Source: Neodiprion pinetum
Lineage: Eukaryota; Arthropoda; Insecta; Hymenoptera; Diprionidae
Reading direction: 5' to 3'
DNA length: 64,000 bases
Assembly: GCF_021155775.2 (NCBI RefSeq)
Contig: NC_060234.1
Coordinates: 15,930,871 to 15,994,870 of the forward strand
Shown here: positions 20,451 through 30,901 of the stretch, piece after piece
Numbering within the stretch: position 1 is the first letter of the stretch
Layout: every line of letters starts with the position of its first letter
The notes under the pieces: model-generated
Databases searched by the model: none
What the model was told of the DNA's origin: nothing
What the model saw: only the letters and a program-made list of their open reading frames with translations
Program-made: the position numbers and the translations under genes

Positions 20451-23017
20451 ATGCTCATTTTATTTTTTGGTGAACTTTCTTTCATTTTCGGAAATATATT
20501 TTCGTTTTCTGGGAACTTTTTTTCATTTTCTGAAAACTATTTTTCGTTTTCTGGAAACTTTTTTCCATTTTCTGGTAACTTTACTTGTGGTAAACAAATA
20601 AATACAAATAATTGTTCTACACGTTATTATTAAATAAATAAATGATTGATAAATACATGAATTTACATGGTATTCGAATTTTAAAACTTTGATCTGCTCA
20701 ATATCGTATTGCTGGCAAAACGTCTCTGCTTTATGAAGTATCGCCCTGGGTTTCAAACGCATATATTTGCAACGGTTCTATGCCCTCAGTTCCAGCCTAC
20801 GGCTAGTTTATTGCGGGGTTGCAGCACACCCTCCAAGTTCTGGTGCCTGTTTGCCCAAGTATCGGCTGCATATTACCGTCATGTCAACTCATGATCAATT
20901 TTTCAGTATATTGGGGCTAACCTCGCGTTTTTTACTACGTGTTGAACACTGTGGGGTGGATCAACTCTTGGTAAGCCCCTCGAAAGGTTCTTATAATCAT
21001 TGAAAGTGATGTTATTTATCGTTGCAGTTTTTGCATCCTTGACACGTTTGCTCGCTTTGATAACGTTGATATGTATCGTCTCGTCTTCAACCGTGGTGGT
21101 AAATGTGTATAGTTTCACACGGATCTATCGTGTTGTTGAAGAACTATCTCTGTTTGATGATGGGTTGTCCTTACAGCGGTTCTATGCCCTCAGTTTTATC
21201 CTATGGACAGTTCATTGTAGGAGTGGTGTTGAACCCCTCGAGGTATTGCGCCTGTTCGTCCAGGTACCAGTTGCATATTACAGTCTTGCACACTCAACGT
21301 CAATTTTTCAGTACAATGGGACTCACTTGATGTTTTTTACTACGTATTAGGCATTGTGGTATGGACCAACTCTCTGTAAGCCTCCCCATGCGGTGCTCAT
21401 AATCGTTAAACGTGACGGTTTTCAACGTTGCACTTTCGGATTCCTTGACACGTTTGCTCACTTTGATGGTGAATGTGCTCAGTTTTACGTGAATCCCCAA
21501 TGAATTCGGTCTTGATTTTTCCATTGTTCCCATCCTTCATCAGAACCCGAGGTGCGAAATGCTCGAGACAGAAAAATTAGAATCTTCATGATTCTTGTGA
21601 AGCTTTATAGGATATTCGGATATCCATCGGTTCAGGATGTAACCGATCAGTGGATCGTCCGAGTGAGTTGATATATCGATGAGATTATGCCACCACTCGA
21701 ACGAACCGTATGGATTGATTACGTCAAAATACATGAGATACGATTCCACGTTACAAGGATCAAATTCTTTCCCCACAAACCTGTTATTGCCCGAGCGTGT
21801 CGATCAGAATATTGTAAATTTACTCCCGTGTATTTGAGCATAGCGTCGGAAGCATGTCCCGGCACTGTGCAGTAGTGCAACGGATCTAAATCATATGTTC
21901 TGAGACATCTGGTCAGATCACCGTTTTGCATTTATCAATCTCTATAGTTCTCCATTGGCTCTAAATGCAATTCTTCCCAAACATTTTTAGCATGCTTGTA
22001 ATCCTCGTTCGAAATATTTGCATTACATAGGTGTGAGTAGGAATGCTTATTTGCAGGTAGCGGAGTTTCATTGAGCTTCTACCAGCAATCAACGTATTCA
22101 TGTGGAAAACGTCGTTGCCAGTCATCAAACTCAACTGAGTCTGGTTATTGCAGAATTCACGCGTTGTATGTTTATCTGCATCATCCAAATCTGTGGAAAG
22201 TTTATGGAAAGGATGCTGCTAGCCATCAAAATCAAAACACATTAATGAATCTCTAGCACTTTATTGTTTTATCAACCGATTCGTTAATGCGATGTATTTT
22301 TCCTTATTTATTGGCAGCTGCGTAATTTTATGGGTAAAAGTTGATACTGGGAATTTTCATAAAAATTGCATATCGAATAGAGTTGATGAATTGTGTAAAA
22401 CTGATGGAATTGTAAATCGTGTCAATGTTTATAACGGCCAGGAATATGAGTATTTTCACGTAAGTTAATTCTGAATCAATCTGTCCTGAAAGACATATCT
22501 GAATTCAAATTACTGCTTTACATAATATCATCGTACTACAACCATGCGAATTGGAAAATGTGATGCATACCGCACTCTCGACAGCTCCGCTAGAATCTAC
22601 TGAATTCGTATTTTCAAACATGAATAGACCCGGTTACATTACCTATATTGCATGAGAAGTAGTACGTGTAACAAAATGAGAACCAGTAGACGACAGAACA
22701 AGTAAAATGAGCGAATGTTACCAGGAGCTTCCCCGTCTATTGAGAAAACGGAAGTCCTTTCATGTTACCGGGAAACCTGCAAAAGATTTAGTTATATTAG
22801 GTTAGCTAGGTTGTACAGTCACGAGTTGGGATAGGTTATATTGAGTTGGGTTGTAGTGTCTTGGGTCAAGTTAGGTTATGTGAAGTTGGAGTAGCCCTGA
22901 CGTAGGTCAGGTTGTAGAAACCTCGAGGCCGTCGCGCCGACCGCGAATTGCTCAAGAATCATTGAACTATCGAACCTAGCGATCAAGCTTGATCGAATAA
23001 ATCATTTCAGAAAGTAT
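20450..23017 (-). mobile_element. Arm 2 of the giant inverted repeat, inner half
   Basis: This is the reverse-orientation copy of the inner half of arm 1. It includes the minisatellite (20465-20585), polymerase B remnants (about 20900-21931) and part of the TTAGG-like tract (22790-22925). The polymerase pieces here are slightly better preserved: DPLHYCTVPG, SYLMYFDV, ISEYPIKLHKNHED. A gypsy element starting at 23018 interrupts the arm, which resumes at 30902 after a 4-bp target duplication. Confidence 0.7.
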
Positions 23018-23305
23018 TGTAACGTACTTTGACGTTACGTCAATAAAATATGGATCCGCGAGTTTACTTATTATCAAATCAAATGAAATTAAGAGCGTGA
23101 ATAAAATATCGTGACAAATGGTTTTAATGCAAGATATGTGTTTCTCGTTCAAAGTCTGAAACAAGACTGTTTTTACAATAATGTCGGTTGGCGCAGCAAC
23201 CTTATTCTTTTTAAAGACATAAGAGGTTGATAAACGTCTTTTATCTATGCTGACTACTAGATCATTAAAGAGGGGGCAAAACGGGTGATTTCACCCTTTG
23301 TAACA
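23018..23305 (-). repeat. LTR of the gypsy element (3' in transcript sense)
   Basis: It runs from TGTAACGTAC to CCTTTGTAACA and is 288 bp long. It is preceded by the target duplication GTAT at 23014-23017. Confidence 0.92.
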
Positions 23306-23317
23306 CCACTCCCCACC
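23306..23317 (-). promoter_or_regulatory. Polypurine tract
   Basis: On the minus strand GGTGGGGAGTGG abuts the TGTTAC start of the 3' LTR, the expected site for plus-strand priming. Confidence 0.75.
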
Positions 23318-24830
23318 GAGGAAAAGAGTCGTCCCGACTCGGGAAAGATAAAAAAATTATAAAAGTATTCTAGTAGTCAGTGCTCAGAGGTGAGTTGGAG
23401 CTGTGGCTCTAAAAATTTAAGAACTCCCTTTTTTAGTATCTGGTATTTGCCCACAGTCTCAAGGTAAGCCACAGAAAACCTTGAGCAGATAGTTGAGCGT
23501 TAAATAATTTCAAAAATTTATGTGCCTTGTTTTGACAAAGGTAAGTGTTATTTAGTGTCATGTGGCTTCATGAATTTGAAGACAACAAATCTTCCGGATC
23601 GCCGTCGAAAAGAAAATCCATTTCTCATCAGGGAAAATAGTGCGGTGGAACAAACACAGATGTACGACGAGGCGGGAAACGATACATGGAAGAACTCTGG
23701 GTCCTAGGCTACATAAAAGTTGATTCCCTCTGAGAACCGGCACAGGAAACAGGGAAAAGGAATGGGTGACTGAATCCAAAGCTTCTTCTGAGACAGCACA
23801 CCCTAGAGTTTGGAGGACAAATGTGAGTGGTGGTATAACAATTCAAATTCACTAAGTGAATTTGGGAGAATACTTGAATAAAATAAATGAAATATGTATT
23901 CAAAAGAAAAGAAACGATCTTATCTGAATCATTTCTGCATCCTTCTTCAAAATAAGACCACCAGTCATCTTCAGGAATCGGGGAAAGATTGGATGGGAAA
24001 AAGCTGTGTCAAATAACCTGAAAAAGTGCTCACAAAAACTGACACTTAAGGTTAATAAAATGTGAAAGTCAAGCAATCGCTCATCGACCTTGAAAAATAA
24101 TCGTTGCTCTTTTTACATTAATAAATCAAAGCCTATCCGACACAAAACTCGATTCTGAAGAAGAAATTTCTAGAAGGAAACAAAACCTTTAAGAAAACAA
24201 AAGATCTCCTGAAAACAAACAACCTCTTATTGAAAACATCAGATCGTTGTGGCTCTCCGGCCGGCATGGACGCCGGCCGGGGCGTCCTCCCATTTTTCCA
24301 ATCAAGTTCCTGCCGCCCCAGACCTCGTCGATAGTGTGTCGGACAAGGCTACTTCCCTGTTGCTCGGCACCCCATCGACGAAGCGCGAGCCCGAAGAAGG
24401 TACTAGACCAAGACTCGAGACTAATCGACACCACAACTGTCCTTGGAGTCGCGCTGAAATCTAGCTCCTTTTCAACGATAGTAAATGTAAGCTCTTTGAA
24501 AAGTCTTTCAATCAAAAGAAATGATTCAATTCTAATTTAAAAGATCTAAATCAAAAGAGCAAACCCATCTTAAAATCACTCTCTCTTATTTTTAGAGCAA
24601 CGCTTGAAGCAACATTAGGTTCGACGTAGTAAAATCGAGCCGACCAAAACCCAATTTCGTCTAAGCGTCATCACGCCTCGAACCTACAAAATGGAGTCCA
24701 GCTACGCAAAATATCGATTGCTAGAAAATTAATTTTTTTTAAAAACATAACCTTTCACAATCTTCATATTTTTCAATGAAGAAAATCTATTTTATGATTT
24801 TTATGTCTTTTACTTAATTAAGTGTATCCC
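23318..24830 (-). other. Gypsy 3' region between kinase and LTR
   Basis: This is about 1.5 kb downstream of the kinase stop in transcript sense. The only longer minus-strand frame is a 108-codon one (24515-24189) that I do not recognise. A GC-rich inverted repeat, GGCCGGCATGGACGCCGGCC, lies at about 24259-24278. It could be 3' untranslated or remnant accessory sequence. I see no envelope-like features. Confidence 0.5.
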
Positions 24831-25556
24831 TTAATAAAGCAAGTATAAGTTAACCATATACGATCCGCATGTTAAGGAAGTACAAAAATCTTTAAAAACT
24901 TGATCGGCCGTAGCTTCTGCATTGATAACTAAAACAGGAGCCGATAAAGAAGAAAAGGTTTGTTTCACTAGCCAATCTTCATGAACCTCATGAATAGTTC
25001 TGAGTAGCTCTAAAGAAATACTCGATTCTTCCTCACGAGAACGGGAACTAACTCGAGCAAAAGAAGTTTCTGGGGAAACTCGCAAATAAACAATCAAATC
25101 TACTCTGAGCTCAGACGAGCGAATGAGAAGATCAAAATTTTTTGTCAATAAATGAGATTCGAAGTCGCGAAAATTACCTAACCTTCGACGAGCTTCTACA
25201 AAACAATTGCTACTGTATATCGATCTTTCCATCACCTTTACAGGTAATGAAGTCGTCTGCAGATGTCTATCTAACATAACCATTTGAGCGAAATGCTGAA
25301 AATAATAGCAATAACGATCTGGGTTCTGATACATCAAATCTAGAAGAATAATTCCACCTACATCTCGATATTCCTCAAGAGGTTTTCGAAGCGTACAGAC
25401 CTGGCGATCTGCTAAAATCCTCTTGGTGAAAGTTGTTTTTCCGCATCCGATATTTCCTTCTATAATAATCGTAAGCGGTCGAGTTTTACTCAAACGAATT
25501 CCAAAAGGTAAATTCTTCTCCCAATCGATGACCGAATGTAAGAAAGGCCAAATCGA
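24831..25556 (-). CDS. Deoxynucleoside kinase domain in gypsy, in frame with pol
   Basis: The family phosphorylates deoxynucleosides to dNMPs (insect dNK, TK2, dCK/dGK). Numbering from the TTG codon at 25493, the P-loop is EGNIGCGKTT (residues 12-21). Then come RDVGG and LMYQNPDR, the MERSIYSSNCFVE motif, LIVYLRVSPE, the Arg-rich lid RVSSRSREEE, and LHEVHEDWL-like HEVHEDWL. The C-terminus is a typical VLVINAE strand; length fits a complete domain. The frame is open back to TAA 25557-25559, which is the pol stop in the same phase, and no ATG precedes the P-loop. Expression would therefore need stop readthrough, splicing or a non-ATG start. Residue 37 is Lys (AAA at 25383-25385) where the family has its catalytic Glu, so this copy is probably inactive. 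Confidence 0.88.
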   Translation of the reverse strand, partial: SIWPFLHSVIDWEKNLPFGIRLSKTRPLTIIIEGNIGCGKTTFTKRILADRQVCTLRKPLEEYRDVGGIILLDLMYQNPDRYCYYFQHFAQMVMLDRHLQTTSLPVKVMERSIYSSNCFVEARRRLGNFRDFESHLLTKNFDLLIRSSELRVDLIVYLRVSPETSFARVSSRSREEESSISLELLRTIHEVHEDWLVKQTFSSLSAPVLVINAEATADQVFKDFCTSLTCGSYMVNLYLLY

Positions 25557-27386
25557 TTACAGTCGAAGAGGGTGTTCGTTTGAAGATCTAACCTCGAAGT
25601 ATGTTCCTGGTCTTGGAGAGACTGTTCCAGGTTGATCCTCTTCAAAAGGAGCAAGACGATCCAAGTGAACCACTTTCTGACGCGAATGAGGAGATCTTCG
25701 GATTCTATAAACAACATCATTTATCCGGTTAACCACTAAGTAAGGGCCTTCCCAATTTCTTTGTAGCTTTGGACATCGTCCTTTCTGTCTTCGAGGTTGA
25801 AAGAGCCAAACAGAATATCCAGGATCAAATTTCAAATCTCTGGCTCGAATATCATAACAAGTTTTCAATTTATCTGAAGCCATAGAAATTCTATTCCTAG
25901 CAAAGTGATGAATTTCTTCTAAACGTTGTTGTAATAAAAAGGCATAATCTGTTTGATGCTGTCTTTGCACAGGAACAGGGCCTTTCTCTAAATCTGATGG
26001 AAGTCGAAGATTTCTTCCAGTAACAATGAGGGCTGGCGTCTGCTTCGTCGTCTCATGAATCGCAGATCTGTAAGATAAGAGGAAGAAAGGGATCCAGGAG
26101 TCCCAGTCTCTCTGATTCTGTTCTACGAAGGACGACAAATATTGTAGCAAAGTTCGATTCAGACGCTCTATCATGCCGTCAGATTGCGGATGCAAAGGAG
26201 TTGTACGAGTTTTTCTAACCCCTAAAATCTGAGTAACCTCTTTTATCAAGGTTAACTCAAAATTTCGGCCTTGATCAGTATGAAGTTCTAGAGGAACTCC
26301 GTGTCTACAAATAAACCCTTTAACGAATGCCTGTGCTACAGTAGAGGCTTCTTGATCAGCGAGAGGAACCACTTCAGGCCACTTAGTAAAATAATCAGCA
26401 ATAACCAAAGCATATTTATTTCCAGAATGGGTTATCGGGAGAGGTCCAAGAATATCCATTGCTATCCTTTCAAATGGAGCTCCCACGTTGTAAATTTGAA
26501 GAGAGCTTTGTCCCTTCGCTCGAGGTCCTTTCTTTGCCGTGCAGATTCGACATCTTCGACACCAATCTTCAACGTCCATCCGGCAACGGGGCCAAAAGTA
26601 GAAGTTGCGAATTCTGCCCAGAGTTTTATTTGACGCGAAGTGTCCGCCTGCAGGAGAATCATGATAAAGAGCAAGAATCTCTGGAACTCGTGACCTGGGA
26701 ACCAAAAGTTGCCACCTGATTTCTTTTAAGTCTGCAGATTTCCATTTTCGGTATGAAATTCCATCAATTAAAAGAATAGAGTCCCATTGAGCCCAATAAA
26801 TTTTCAAATCTGGCTCGGCTAAGGATATATCCTGCCAATCCGGGCGAGTTTCTGCTTCTTTCCAAGACTTCACTTGATTCAAAGTGTCGTCCTCTTGTTG
26901 TGATTTTCTCTATTCCTCCTAATTATTTTCGAAAGAAATCTTCCGTATTATAAGAGAGGGGTCACGATTTTTCTCTAATTGTGCACACTGTTTACACTCT
27001 GGCATTTCCTCGCAGGGTCGACGAGAGAGAGCGTCGGCGTTTCCATAATGAATTCCTGCTCGATGACGAATATCAAAATCGTACTGACCGAGCCTTTCTT
27101 CCCATCTAGCTACCTGACCTTCGGGAGATTTAAACGAAAGTAGCCACCTGAGAGAAGCATGATCTGTACGTATCAAAAATTTCCTACCGTACAGATAATG
27201 GTGAAAATGTACTACGGTCTTAACGACAGCTAAAAGCTCTCTACGAGTGACACAATAATTCCTCTCGGTTTTACTCAAAACTCTGCTGAAATAGCTTATC
27301 ACTCTCTCCTGACCTCCCTGAATTTGTGACAGAACCCCGCCTATTCCTGAAAGAGAGGCATCCGTATCCAATTTCGACCTCAGCAT
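25557..27386 (-). pseudogene. Gypsy RNase H and integrase (pol, second part)
   Basis: The RNase H begins after a phase change near 27370-27386 and shows LDTDASLSGIGGVLS, the Glu-bearing CVTRRELLAVVK and FLIRTDHASLRWL. TAGs at 26919-26921 and 26910-26912 interrupt the linker. The integrase (from about 26880) has a zinc-binding HDSPAGGH...WCRRCRIC segment, the DDE triad in MDILGPL, HTDQGRNFE and GMIERLNRTL, and a GPY/F-type WEGPYLVVNRI near the end. It stops at TAA 25557-25559, and the same frame continues into the kinase domain. There is no chromodomain. Confidence 0.92.
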
Positions 27387-28932
27387 AAGCTAAAATCGGC
27401 GAAGAAATAAGATTTTCTTTTAATTTCTTGAAAGCCTCTTCGCATTCCGGGGTCCAGTCAAAAGGAATCTTGATTCCGGTCAAATGATGGAGAGGTTTAG
27501 CTATACTAGCGAAACCTTTTACAAATCTTCTGTAATACGTACAAAGGCCTAAAAAGCTTTGAATTTGTTCTTTATTCTTAGGTGTCGGCCAAGAAGAAAC
27601 CTTCTCTATTTTGGATGGGTCGGTCTTCACACCTTGTGCTGAAACGATATGTCCGAGGAAGCCTACTTCTTTCTGGAACAAATGGCATTCTTTCGGGCTC
27701 ATTTTCAGACCTGCTTGCTTCAGCCTAGCGAAAACTTGTCTGAGATTTCGAACTTCTTCTTCAAAGTTCTTGCCAAAAACGATTATATCGTCTAAATAAA
27801 CGAGGCATATTTTGCCAGTGAGCCCATGGAGAACAGCTTCCATCATTCGTTCAAAGGTAGCCGGGGCATTACTCAAACCAAACGGCATAACCTTGAACTG
27901 CCATAATCCTCCTAAACCCGTAACAAAAGCTGTTTTTTCTTCATCTAGAGTATCCATTTTGACCTGCCAGTATCCGCTCTGAAGATCTATGGTGCTGAAC
28001 CAAGTTGCCCCAGCTATCAGGTCGAGTGTCTCGTCGATTCTGGGTAGAGGATAAGAATCTTTCTTCGTTATATCGTTCAACTTCCTGTAATCGATACAAA
28101 ATCGTTTGGATCCGTCCTTTTTGTTAACAAGGACGATTGGTGAGGCCCAGGGACTAGACGATGGTTCAATGACATCGTTCTTTAGCATGTCTTCCACAAG
28201 CTTCTTCACCTCTTCTCGGGCGTTGAGAGCAAGTCTTCGTGGAGCTTGTTTTATTGGCGAACTCTCTCCGACGTCGATCTTGTGCTTGACAGAAGTACAT
28301 CGGCCCTTATCACCACTATCTTTGGCGAAAGAATCTATAAATTCTAGCAAAAGAGATTTAAACGATTCTACCTGAGCTGAATTTAACGAAATCGAAGATT
28401 TCTCAACAAGGCTCTGTAAATGTGAAGGGAAACGTTGTTGCAAATCATCCTTTGAAAGTTCTATTTCTAGAATTCTAGGAGGAGTCCAGTAAATTCCATT
28501 TCTATTTGTACAAAGAGTTATTTCGCGATTGTTTGAAGCTAGTGAATTTCTCTTAGTCGAGATAACACAGTTATGAGCTGTAAGAAAGTCTATTCCCAAA
28601 ATACCTTCATCCTCTATATCTGCTATAAAAACCTTATGTGGAGAGTCGATACACCCAAAAAGGTTAATTTGGACAGTAGCCTGTCTCAAAACCGAGGTCG
28701 TCTCTCCAGTGGCTGTTCGCAGAGAAAAAGAGGGAACAATCTGGTCATCGGATTCAAAGAGATCCGATCGAACTACGGTTACTTCCGCGCCCGTGTCTAT
28801 TACCCATAGACAATCGACGCCATTAACAGTACTACGCGCGTAAAGACCAGACTGTCGTAGACTTCTAATTAAAAACTGTTTTCTAAGAGGGCTTCCACTT
28901 TCAACAATCTGCGATGATTTTCGCCCTGACAA
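27271..28932 (-). pseudogene. Gypsy protease and reverse transcriptase (pol, first part)
   Basis: The aspartic protease has LWVIDTGAEVTVV (residues about 42-54) and GILGIDFL. The reverse transcriptase has FCIDYRKLNDITKKDSYPLP, MPFGLSNAPATF and the catalytic LVYLDDIIVFG (about residue 375). The frame is in -1 phase to gag and is open from the slippery site near 28947, so it has no ATG of its own; 28932 is simply the first near-cognate codon. The coding sequence loses phase near 27370-27386, where the RNase H continues in another frame, so this is a truncating frameshift. Confidence 0.92.
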
Positions 28933-28943
28933 ATCTTCTGAAA

Positions 28944-30548
28944 TTAGTTTTTTGGGTGAGTTCCTGTTGAAGAACTCGATTGAGGATTTGCTTCCCTTAT
29001 TTTTATATTTTTCTTACGCCAATTATAAGAGTTTGGATTCGAGCCTTGCATCGGTTTTCCACTAATTTTTTCAATTAGAAAACAATGATTGGCGTCGTGG
29101 CCTGTTTTTTTACAAAATATACAGGTCAAGCCGGTTTGACTCGTCATGACCGCGTTCTTATTTACACGCTTGTTTTGCTGGTTTTGAAAAGAACCTTGAT
29201 TTCTTAGTTCAAAATTAGTATTGTTATTTTTATTTCTATAATCTTGAGGTTTTGATTCCTCCGAGTGTTCAAAACTTCGTCTTTCTGAGATGTTTTCGGA
29301 CACCTCAATCCGACGAAGCTTGTTCAGCCCAAAATATTGTTTCCTCATTGCCTCCACCTCAAGGGCTTTGGCCGTTGCCTCCCTCAGAGAAGTGAGGCCC
29401 GATGTTCCAACGGCCATTTTGATTTCCGGATCATTGATTGCATTTAAGAAAGCTTGTGTTGCTAATAAATTACGAGACGGCTCGTGATCTGGCAAAGCTA
29501 TACGAGAAAGCCGTTCAATATCTTGACTAAGAGACGCGAGGTCTTCGTCTCGTCCTTGTCTTCTTGTCTGTAATTGAGCCGTGTACAGTTTCGTCAAGTG
29601 GTCATTTCCATATCTCAATTTGAGTGCAGAACTAAGTTTCTCATAATCGGAAATTTCTTTCTCAGACAATGCCGTTAAAACATTCAAAGCCGGCGTTCGA
29701 AGACAAGAGGCAAGACTGTGGGCCCTCATGGCGGAGTCCCACTGGTTATGTTTAGCAATCGTATTAAACTGACGTTCATAATCTGCCCATGGAATTTTTC
29801 CGTCAAAAATTGGCGGTTTTAAAGGATAAAGAGGTTTCTCGTTAACCTGAGAAGCAACCCCAGGAAATCTCGAATTATTTAATTGATTTAAATGAGAATA
29901 TCGAGGCCGAACCTGAGACAGAGGCTCGGAAAAGCCAACCTCATTATTTACTCTTGTTCTACTAATTGGAGATTCATCTACCCCCCTAATAGAAGGCACA
30001 GACCTTGATTCAGGAACATCCTGGGATCGTCCTGGATGTTGGACCTCCTGAACAGTAGGAACGGGTACAGGAGAGGGAACAGGAGAGGGAAGCGGAGTAA
30101 CAACTCTGGAACCTCGAGGGGTGACAGCCGGTTCTCCTGAGCCATTCACCTGATGAACAGCCTGAAGAGCTGCCACAGTTGTCCGGAGTAGTTCATGAAG
30201 ACTAGTCTCGGAATGCTCTTGAGCTTCTCTATCTAGCCTCCGCTGCTCCAACTGAGAGGCAAGCTTCCTTTCTCGCTGTTCTCGTTGCTCTTGAAGCAAC
30301 TGGACAAGTTGTTGTTGTTGTTGACTAGCCGTATCCAGAAGCTGCCGTTGATATCTTTCGGCGGCTTCTTGTTGTTGGCTCATAATCCTTAGTAGGTCGA
30401 TTTGTGAGACTAAGACCATCGTAGGGACAGGTAAAGAGTCCACTGAAGGTGCACAAATTGTCTCGGGAACCCGCGGATTTTCGGTGATGGAATGTTCTTC
30501 TCCGCCACTTTCCCGACGACGAGAGCGTGTCAAACGACTGCTACTCAT
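28944..30548 (-). CDS. Gypsy Gag
   Basis: This is an intact 534-residue Gag, the structural protein of the retrotransposon particle. The N-terminal third is basic and then Gln-rich coiled coil (residues about 60-125). The capsid-like region lies around YPLKPPIFDGKIPWADYERQF, and one CCHC zinc knuckle, CIFCKKTGHDANHC, is near residue 480. It starts at ATG 30548, 65 bp inside the LTR, and ends at TAA 28944-28946, directly after the slippery heptamer. Confidence 0.9.
   Translation of the reverse strand: MSSSRLTRSRRRESGGEEHSITENPRVPETICAPSVDSLPVPTMVLVSQIDLLRIMSQQQEAAERYQRQLLDTASQQQQQLVQLLQEQREQRERKLASQLEQRRLDREAQEHSETSLHELLRTTVAALQAVHQVNGSGEPAVTPRGSRVVTPLPSPVPSPVPVPTVQEVQHPGRSQDVPESRSVPSIRGVDESPISRTRVNNEVGFSEPLSQVRPRYSHLNQLNNSRFPGVASQVNEKPLYPLKPPIFDGKIPWADYERQFNTIAKHNQWDSAMRAHSLASCLRTPALNVLTALSEKEISDYEKLSSALKLRYGNDHLTKLYTAQLQTRRQGRDEDLASLSQDIERLSRIALPDHEPSRNLLATQAFLNAINDPEIKMAVGTSGLTSLREATAKALEVEAMRKQYFGLNKLRRIEVSENISERRSFEHSEESKPQDYRNKNNNTNFELRNQGSFQNQQNKRVNKNAVMTSQTGLTCIFCKKTGHDANHCFLIEKISGKPMQGSNPNSYNWRKKNIKIREANPQSSSSTGTHPKN
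28947..28953 (-). promoter_or_regulatory. -1 ribosomal frameshift site A AAA AAC
   Basis: The last two Gag codons and the preceding base read A AAA AAC in the Gag phase, with TAA next. This is a canonical X XXY YYZ heptamer. The protease-RT frame is open in -1 phase from exactly this point, so Gag-Pol fusion by -1 frameshifting is the simplest reading. Confidence 0.8.
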
Positions 30549-30595
30549 AGTTTATTTTACGCACTGAATCCACTCGATTAATAAGAACTCAAGAT

Positions 30596-30611
30596 CCCGC
30601 TTCTGACACCA
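30596..30611 (-). promoter_or_regulatory. Gypsy primer binding site
   Basis: The minus strand reads TGGTGTCAGAAGCGGG two bases inside the 5' LTR. Its complement, CCCGCTTCTGACACCA, looks like a tRNA 3' end with terminal CCA. I do not assign the tRNA. Confidence 0.75.
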
Positions 30612-30613
30612 AA

Positions 30614-30901
30614 TGTAACGTACTTTGACGTTACGTTAATAAAATATGGATCCGCGAGTTTACTTTTTATCAAATCAAAAGAAATTAAGAGCGTGAATAA
30701 AATATCGTGAAAAATGCTTTTAATGCAAGATATGTGTTTCTCGTTTAAAGTCTGAAACGAGACTGTTTTCACAATAATGTCGGTTGGCGCAGCAACCTTA
30801 TTCTTTTTGAAGACATAAGAGGTTTATAAACGTCTTTTATCTATGCTGACTACTAGATCATTAAAGAGGGGGCAAAACGGGTGATTTCACCCTTTGTAAC
30901 A
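30614..30901 (-). repeat. LTR of the gypsy element (5' in transcript sense)
   Basis: It runs from TGTAACGTAC to CCTTTGTAACA, 288 bp, the same length as its partner and differing at about ten positions. It is followed by the target duplication GTAT at 30902-30905. Confidence 0.92.

Larger units (their letters stand above)
23018..30901 (-). mobile_element. Gypsy (Ty3-type) LTR retrotransposon carrying a deoxynucleoside kinase domain
   Basis: This is a full-length element of 7,884 bp on the minus strand. It has 288-bp LTRs at both ends (TG...CA) and a GTAT target duplication at 23014-23017 and 30902-30905. The order in transcript sense is LTR, primer binding site, gag, a -1 slippery heptamer, protease-RT, RNase H-integrase, stop, in-frame deoxynucleoside kinase, ~1.5-kb 3' region, polypurine tract, LTR. 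I count about ten substitutions and no indel between the LTRs (roughly 3.5 per cent). pol has a frameshift and two stops, so this copy is not autonomous. Confidence 0.92.

Noticed and set aside
24189..24515. 108-codon minus-strand frame as a second accessory gene of the gypsy element
   Set aside because: No motif, signal peptide or membrane segment is visible and composition is uneven. I leave it within the 3' region.
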